Assembly: GCA_017643965.1 (NCBI GenBank)
Contig: JAEPMM010000092.1
Span: forward strand, 1 to 9,620
DNA length: 9,620 nt
Source: Marinobacter sp.
GTDB lineage: Bacteria; Pseudomonadota; Gammaproteobacteria; Pseudomonadales; Oleiphilaceae
Reading direction: 5' to 3'
Part shown: positions 5,911 through 9,620 of the stretch, piece after piece
Numbering within the stretch: position 1 is the stretch's first letter
Layout: the number at the start of each line of letters is the position of its first letter
The notes under the pieces: model-generated
What the model was told of the DNA's origin: nothing
Databases searched by the model: none
Seen by the model: only the letters and a program-made list of their open reading frames with translations
Program-made: the position numbers and the translations under genes

Positions 5911-7365
5911 TTACGCTCCTTTGTTGTATTTTAAGATAACTTCCAAAATAAGGCTCTTTATGTCACTAAGATCCTTTCCAGTATCGCCCAACTCCAATAA
6001 TTTTTTCTCTAAGCCACCTGGAAGTAGATATTCACCAGATTCAATTTTCGATTTAAGTTTTTTCCAGAGCTCTTGCGCCATGTAACCGGTTGATCCAACA
6101 GGTATAATTAAGGTGCCTTGACTCAAGGCAATTTCAAATTCTTCTTCCATCCCATTGGATAGGACTATCTCCTCATTTACAGATTTGTTACCAAATATGA
6201 AGATAGCAATCCCAGCGTAAGAAATCATATCTTCGCGATACCGACGCCATAGTGTTTTTAGGTCTGTTGACCCAACTTGCGACTGCGGAAATGGCCTGAG
6301 CAGAAGCTGATCATCGTCTAGTTTATGCCCACTCATATAAATGGATTCTAGCGCTCCAGAGATAACCGCACTGCCAATACCTAGCCCGAAGCCAGAAACC
6401 ACCTTAAGTTCATGCGATATTATTTCTTTGCTTAGATCGTACACAAACCTTTCTGCTTCGATCTTCTCGTAAGGTGCATACTGACTGGCAGCTCCAGAAA
6501 TAAATATTGATTTAGCCTTAATCTTAACTTCCAGCTGACTAAGAATATCGGTGATTTCGGAATACTCATCTACCATTACAGATTTTATTCCAAAACGAAG
6601 CAGATCTTGAATAAATAACTCTTGCTTTCTCTGTCTATATTCAAAATCTGCGTCGGCCTCGCCTGGATCTTTTTCTAGATTTTTTAGTAGGCAATAGTGG
6701 GGTCTCTGATCCCTACTATATGCAACTCGAACTCGACTCAATATGTAATCTAAGTTTGGGTCGGTAAAACTAAAGCCAATAAAAAGGAATGTCTTTGATA
6801 CAAGGTCGCCACTTAAAGCGGTAATAAATGGCTGCATTCTAACGTGGTAACTTTCATAGTCATCTTTAGTTAAAATGGCCTCGCTAGGGTGCTCAATGTC
6901 ACCGTGCATCTTATATACGACCGCATCTCGTTTCGGGACGGTGAACGCCAGCTGCTTGTTATTGTATTTTACGTCAGGAACTTTACCTGCGTCGGAAAGA
7001 GCTGATTCAATCATTCTGTCATAGTTTGTCGTCCAGAATGTTTCAATAGGGAGTCGTGAAAGAATTCTATGGTTCTCAGTTAGGCTTGCGCTTTGTGAAA
7101 ACTCGTTAATAAGAAGTTGATTTATCTTTCCTCTGTTTGATTGATTAACATTGCAGTGATATTGCGCAAGATGGACCAAGTTATTTGCTTCTTTCTCAAC
7201 ATCTAAGTCAAGCTCATCAGCAATAGGATTTAGCAGCTGCTGTCAGTTCACATAGCCAGCAGGGATAGAGAGACCGGCCCCGGCAAATACCGCTAAATTT
7301 CTATTATCTATCGAATCTAGCAGCTCTTTTATCAGCCTTTGCTTTTCTCTTTCTTTTTTAGTCAA
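5911..7365 (-). pseudogene. thsA: ThsA-like SIR2-SLOG NADase (Thoeris), interrupted by an in-frame TGA
   Basis: Read from TTG 7365 (ribosome site AAGGGA six bases upstream) the frame gives 484 codons, close to the 476 residues of the Bacillus cereus ThsA. One codon is a stop: TGA at 7243-7245, codon 41. Residues 1-40 hold the start of a SIR2 fold with VFAGAGLSIPAGYVN. After the stop the same frame continues with QQLLNPIADELDLDVEKE and on through the whole protein. Catalytic SIR2 residues are in place: Asn114 in FWTTNYD and His154 in YKMHGD, matching N112/H152 of B. cereus ThsA. A C-terminal SLOG ligand-binding domain begins near SIFISGAASQYAP, with VVSGFGLGIGSAV and AIFIFGNK. ThsA degrades NAD when bound by the ThsB product. 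Without readthrough the NAD-binding N-terminus is severed. A restart at TTG 7179 lacks a ribosome site and would lose the GAG motif. A sequencing error is the main alternative. Confidence 0.85.
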
Positions 7366-7405
7366 AATATTTCCCTTCTACATTCTATGCTCAGGCCGTG
7401 CTGAC

Positions 7406-7454
7406 GTATAACGCCCGCCATCACGCGCTTGTCACGTGCATGGCATTGTTATGT
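7406..7454 (-). repeat. attC site 2 (49 bp)
   Basis: Between cassettes B and C. Gene-strand cores are ACATAAC and GTTATAC. The arms GCCATGCACG and CGTGATGGC pair perfectly apart from one bulged G, and the loop is TGACAAGCG. AA after the first core and GC before the last fix the orientation. The stop of the HEPN-like gene lies two bases upstream. Confidence 0.85.
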
Positions 7455-7456
7455 TT

Positions 7457-7927
7457 TTAGTAGTACTGCTTATAATCTGCTTCAAAACGTGCTAGCCCGG
7501 CTAGTTGATCCAATATAATTTTCGCAACCACTAATAAATTTTTTGTTCTTTCAGGGTCATCCCAGCCTTCAGCACCGTGCTTCCCACCATGAAATAGGTT
7601 ATTTCGTATAGTCTTTAGCAGGCGAACCACTTTACACAAGTCGGAATCACAATCATCTAAACCGACGTCTCTCCATTCAAGACCTGCGTTTTCACCCACT
7701 TTTTGCCTTTTTGGATTAAGCGCCAGCAGGCTTCTCGTCTCATCTGTATGTTGAAAGGCCTGCTTGTGCTGATCAACAAACTTACACCACCCTGGCTCAG
7801 CGTTGTCTCCGATACCATCCCGCTTTAGATACTTGTTTTCTTTCAGGGCAAACTCAAACCGTGAAAACCAGTAGAAGAAGTCGAAAGTAAGATCTTTCAA
7901 CTCGTTATTAATGTCTTCCTTACGCAC
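7457..7927 (-). CDS. Cassette B: HEPN-like protein, possible ribonuclease
   Basis: 156 residues, predicted all-helical and soluble. Near the C-terminus the sequence TIRNNLFHGGKHG contains RNNLFH (Arg108 to His113), the Rx4-6H motif of HEPN domains. It is preceded by an N-terminal helix pair (FFYWFSRFEFALKE) of the kind seen in uncharacterised HEPN proteins. Many HEPN proteins are RNases in toxin-antitoxin, abortive-infection and CRISPR systems; others are inactive. I start it at GTG 7927 because CGGGAG sits five bases upstream. The longer frame from ATG 7945 would begin inside the attC core site with no ribosome site. There is no separate antitoxin in the cassette. The upstream neighbour is the cyclase-like gene, joined by an unusually short attC, so the two may work together. 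That is inference. Confidence 0.65.
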   Translation of the reverse strand: MRKEDINNELKDLTFDFFYWFSRFEFALKENKYLKRDGIGDNAEPGWCKFVDQHKQAFQHTDETRSLLALNPKRQKVGENAGLEWRDVGLDDCDSDLCKVVRLLKTIRNNLFHGGKHGAEGWDDPERTKNLLVVAKIILDQLAGLARFEADYKQYY

Positions 7928-7941
7928 GATATCTCCCGAAA

Positions 7942-7978
7942 ACATAACGCCAGCGTCCCGTTGACCGCCTTGTTAGGT
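7942..7978 (-). repeat. attC site 1, probably truncated (37 bp)
   Basis: Between cassettes A and B. Gene-strand cores ACCTAAC and GTTATGT are intact, with AA after the first and GC before the second as in the other sites. The 5' arm GGCGGTCAACGGGACGC has no matching 3' arm, so only the outer TAAC/GTTA pairs are clear. It is shorter than every other site here and looks like an attC that lost its 3' arm. The stop of cassette A (TAA 7973-7975) lies in the first core. Confidence 0.65.
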
Positions 7979-8698
7979 ATGAATGATGTAGTCATTCCGC
8001 TCAACTTCACTTTCCAAGTATTCTTTAAACCACCACCACTTGTACCTGACGGGCTCTGGATGATTAGGCGCTCTCAGGTTGCTATCTATTGTGCGAGAAT
8101 ATTTTTCGAAGGCGCGTTCCGCCGCACCATGAGAATCATCCTGTATGTAATAGTCATGCAACACATTGACCATGAATCGAGCCATATAACCAAGGCACAT
8201 CTTGTTCGAATGACCCTCGGTGTTGATCCAATGGTTTTTTGCACCGGGTGACAGTTCAACTCGGGGGACAAGGGTTTTTGTCTCTATCTGATATGCCTCT
8301 TGATACGCAGGGCCGACGATATTCGAATCAGTGTGCCAAACTGAGCCGACCGATATGCCTCCTCGGAGCAAGTATCCTTTAGACAGCAAGAGATGACTAA
8401 TCTGGATAACGCGCATCACCAGAATCGACAATCCCCGATAACTGGGCATTTGGCTTGAGGTTAGCGGGGCACTCAAAATAATGCTGTCCGATATGTAGAT
8501 ATGCTTCGGAATCAGGTCCTTGGGCACCGTATGATCTACAGTTCCATCCAGATTGGGAACCGCGCTCTCCAGCAGATCAATTAGGGTCTCGAGTTCAGCA
8601 TGTTTATTCCCCCCTTGACCTGCCGCATCGACAACATTCTTAAAGCCGAGAACGTCGATGAACGCTACAGCTCTATCCTCAAACTTGATCTTCGGCAC
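7973..8698 (-). CDS. Cassette A: class III nucleotide-cyclase-like protein
   Basis: 241 residues, soluble. The layout resembles a class III nucleotidyl cyclase catalytic domain. An early strand AVAFIDVLGFKNV holds Asp15 in the usual first metal-binding position. YISDSIIL has Asp71 at the second metal position. LLRGGISVGSVWHTDSNIVG then follows, with AYQEAYQIE and PRVELS. Proteins with this pattern are usually annotated as hypothetical; the relation to cyclases, including the pyrimidine cyclases of Pycsar defence, is by motif only. Base-selecting residues cannot be assigned. The start is GTG 8698, behind AGGGAGG with a four-base gap. A longer frame from ATG 8713 begins right on the core site. 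The stop lies within attC 1. It is the first cassette of the array. The next gene is HEPN-like rather than a membrane effector, unlike Pycsar. Confidence 0.6.
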   Translation of the reverse strand: MPKIKFEDRAVAFIDVLGFKNVVDAAGQGGNKHAELETLIDLLESAVPNLDGTVDHTVPKDLIPKHIYISDSIILSAPLTSSQMPSYRGLSILVMRVIQISHLLLSKGYLLRGGISVGSVWHTDSNIVGPAYQEAYQIETKTLVPRVELSPGAKNHWINTEGHSNKMCLGYMARFMVNVLHDYYIQDDSHGAAERAFEKYSRTIDSNLRAPNHPEPVRYKWWWFKEYLESEVERNDYIIHT

Positions 8699-8713
8699 TG
8701 CTCCTCCCTTCAT

Positions 8714-8981
8714 ACCTAACAGCAGTCAGATAGCGGTCACATCGGTGACAAAACTTTGACCGCTTCATTATTCCGCCTTAGTTCGTAAGCTAACCACTAA
8801 AATAGCCATTAAATCATGTCCCTGCAAAGGTAGTGGTCAACAATTCTGTAATATCGCAGCGCAACAACGAAGCGCGCTTCATGATTCCACTTTCTCGAGA
8901 AGCGTATACGCAGAGTACACAAAGCACAAACCCCGACATATAGCCGGGGTCTGAAGGTAGGGCCAATGAACGGGAAGGGGA
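8714..8981. other. Proximal end of array: core site plus 260 bp without a gene
   Basis: Gene-strand GTTAGGT (8714-8720) is a recombination core site directly before cassette A. Upstream there is no attC partner (no RYYYAAC-AA with paired arms), so this may be an attI-like site or a decayed attC. Beside it are overlapping hairpins: AGCGGTCA (8732-8739) with TGACCGCT (8757-8764), and GTCAC (8736-8740) with GTGAC (8745-8749). Further out are palindromes GAAGCGCGCTTC (8869-8880) and TTCTCGAGAA (8892-8901). TTGACC on the minus strand (8835-8840) could be a -35 box for the array, but no good -10 follows. I find no integrase gene or fragment. Confidence 0.5.
8926..8950 (-). terminator. Probable terminator of the acyl-CoA synthetase gene
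   Basis: ACCCCG (8930-8935) and CGGGGT (8945-8950) form a GC-rich stem with a nine-base loop. On the minus strand the stem is followed by TTTGTGCTTTGTG, a broken T-rich tail. It lies about 30 bases past the stop of the acyl-CoA synthetase gene and would shield the cassette array from its transcription. Confidence 0.65.
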
Positions 8982-9620
8982 TTACTTCTTCAACCCCATC
9001 TCCTCAATAGAAATCTCCCGCATCTTGAACTTCTGAATCTTCCCGGTCACCGTCATCGGGAACTCCTCCACAAACTTGTAGTTCCTCGGAATCTTGAAGT
9101 GGGCAATCTTGCCCTTGCAGAATTCCTGCAGTTCGTCGGCGGTCACCGGTTCGGCGTCCGGGTTCAGTTTCACCCAGGCGATCAGTTCTTCGCCGTACTT
9201 GTCGTCGGGAATGCCGGTTACCTGCACTTCCTCGATGGCGGGGTGGGTGTAGAGAAACTCTTCGATTTCTTTCGGGTAGATGTTCTCGCCGCCGCGGATG
9301 ACCATGTCTTTGATGCGGCCGACGATCTGGATGTAGCCGTCTTCGTCCATGGTGGCCAGGTCGCCGGTGTGCATCCAGCCGGCGTCGTCGATGGCTTCGC
9401 GGGTTTTTTCGTCGTTGTTCCAGTACTTCAGCATCACGCTGTAGCCACGGGTGCAGAGTTCACCGATTTCACCGCGGGGCACCACGTTGCCGGTGGCCGG
9501 GTCGACGATCTTGGTTTCCAGGTGGGGCTGGGTACGGCCCACTGTGGTGACCTGTTTCTCGAACGGGTCGAGGGAGCTGGTCTGGGTGGACACCGGGCTG
9601 GTTTCGGTCATGCCGTAGGC
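8982..9620 (-). CDS. AMP-binding acyl-CoA synthetase, C-terminal part (5' end outside window)
   Basis: The frame runs off the right edge and ends at TAA 8982-8984. The visible ~212 residues carry the late motifs of the ANL superfamily: YGMTETSP (start of the adenylate-binding region), WMHTGDLA (ATP-binding Asp), GRIKDMVIRGGENIYPKEIE (hinge and CoA-binding region) and TVTGKIQKFKMRE with the catalytic lysine in TGKIQKF. Such enzymes activate a carboxylic acid with ATP and load it onto CoA. The overall style fits a fatty or short/branched-chain acyl-CoA synthetase rather than a peptide-synthetase domain; the substrate cannot be assigned without the N-terminal pocket. It is GC-rich and core-like, and gives the right-hand border of the cassette array. 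Confidence 0.9.
   Translation of the reverse strand, partial: AYGMTETSPVSTQTSSLDPFEKQVTTVGRTQPHLETKIVDPATGNVVPRGEIGELCTRGYSVMLKYWNNDEKTREAIDDAGWMHTGDLATMDEDGYIQIVGRIKDMVIRGGENIYPKEIEEFLYTHPAIEEVQVTGIPDDKYGEELIAWVKLNPDAEPVTADELQEFCKGKIAHFKIPRNYKFVEEFPMTVTGKIQKFKMREISIEEMGLKK

Noticed and set aside
3565..7978. CRISPR array, because of repeated hairpin sequences between genes
   Set aside because: The repeats differ in sequence and length, are spaced by whole genes, and carry attC core sites. There are no short regular spacers.
7973..8713. Pycsar-type system (cyclase plus membrane effector)
   Set aside because: The cyclase-like gene is not next to a membrane effector; its neighbour is HEPN-like, and the membrane proteins are separate cassettes several kilobases away.
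8714..8981. An integron integrase or a fragment of one
   Set aside because: Neither strand gives a usable frame or a tyrosine-recombinase motif in this gap, and the next gene is an acyl-CoA synthetase.

Overview
The window looks like chromosome from a marine gammaproteobacterium. A Marinobacter-like host is my best guess, from the overall style of the PAS-GGDEF, DUF2914 and acyl-CoA synthetase genes; this is inference and no search was run. The flanks are GC-rich, ordinary core-type genes. The middle (about 3565-8720) is visibly more AT-rich and patchy, and it is the interesting part.

Left flank (1-3427): the 3' part of an alpha/beta hydrolase; a PAS-GGDEF diguanylate cyclase; a RimJ/RimL-type GNAT acetyltransferase on the minus strand, preceded by what looks like the broken N-terminus of a second, YhbS-like acetyltransferase and a strong stem-loop; and a single-pass membrane protein with a C-terminal DUF2914 domain. 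Right flank (8982-9620): the C-terminal part of an AMP-binding acyl-CoA synthetase, with a terminator behind it.

Middle (3565-8720): an integron gene-cassette array, all genes on the minus strand. The boundaries are attC-like sites with the pattern RYYYAAC-AA...GC-GTTRRRY on the gene strand and self-complementary arms. I find six sites (3565-3622, 4282-4357, 4733-4793, 5387-5464, 7406-7454, 7942-7978) plus a lone core site at 8714-8720. No integrase gene is present; the next gene beyond the first cassette is the acyl-CoA synthetase. Within this window the array is therefore a CALIN-type cluster (attC sites without an integrase).

The cassettes, in transcription order (right to left), are: (A) a class III nucleotide-cyclase-like protein; (B) a HEPN-like protein with an RNNLFH motif; (C) a two-gene Thoeris anti-phage system, thsA (SIR2-SLOG) and thsB (TIR-like); (D) a small three-helix membrane protein; (E) a single-BRCT protein; (F) a four-helix membrane protein whose reading frame runs through its own attC. 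thsA carries an in-frame TGA at codon 41, just after the SIR2 GAGLS motif, where the family normally has tryptophan. The Thoeris system is thus probably inactivated, or this is a read error or a readthrough case. Several cassette genes are best started at GTG or TTG codons.

The array reads as a small store of defence-type cargo. Thoeris is a known system. The cyclase-like/HEPN pair, joined by what looks like a partly deleted 37-bp attC, is the best candidate for something undescribed.
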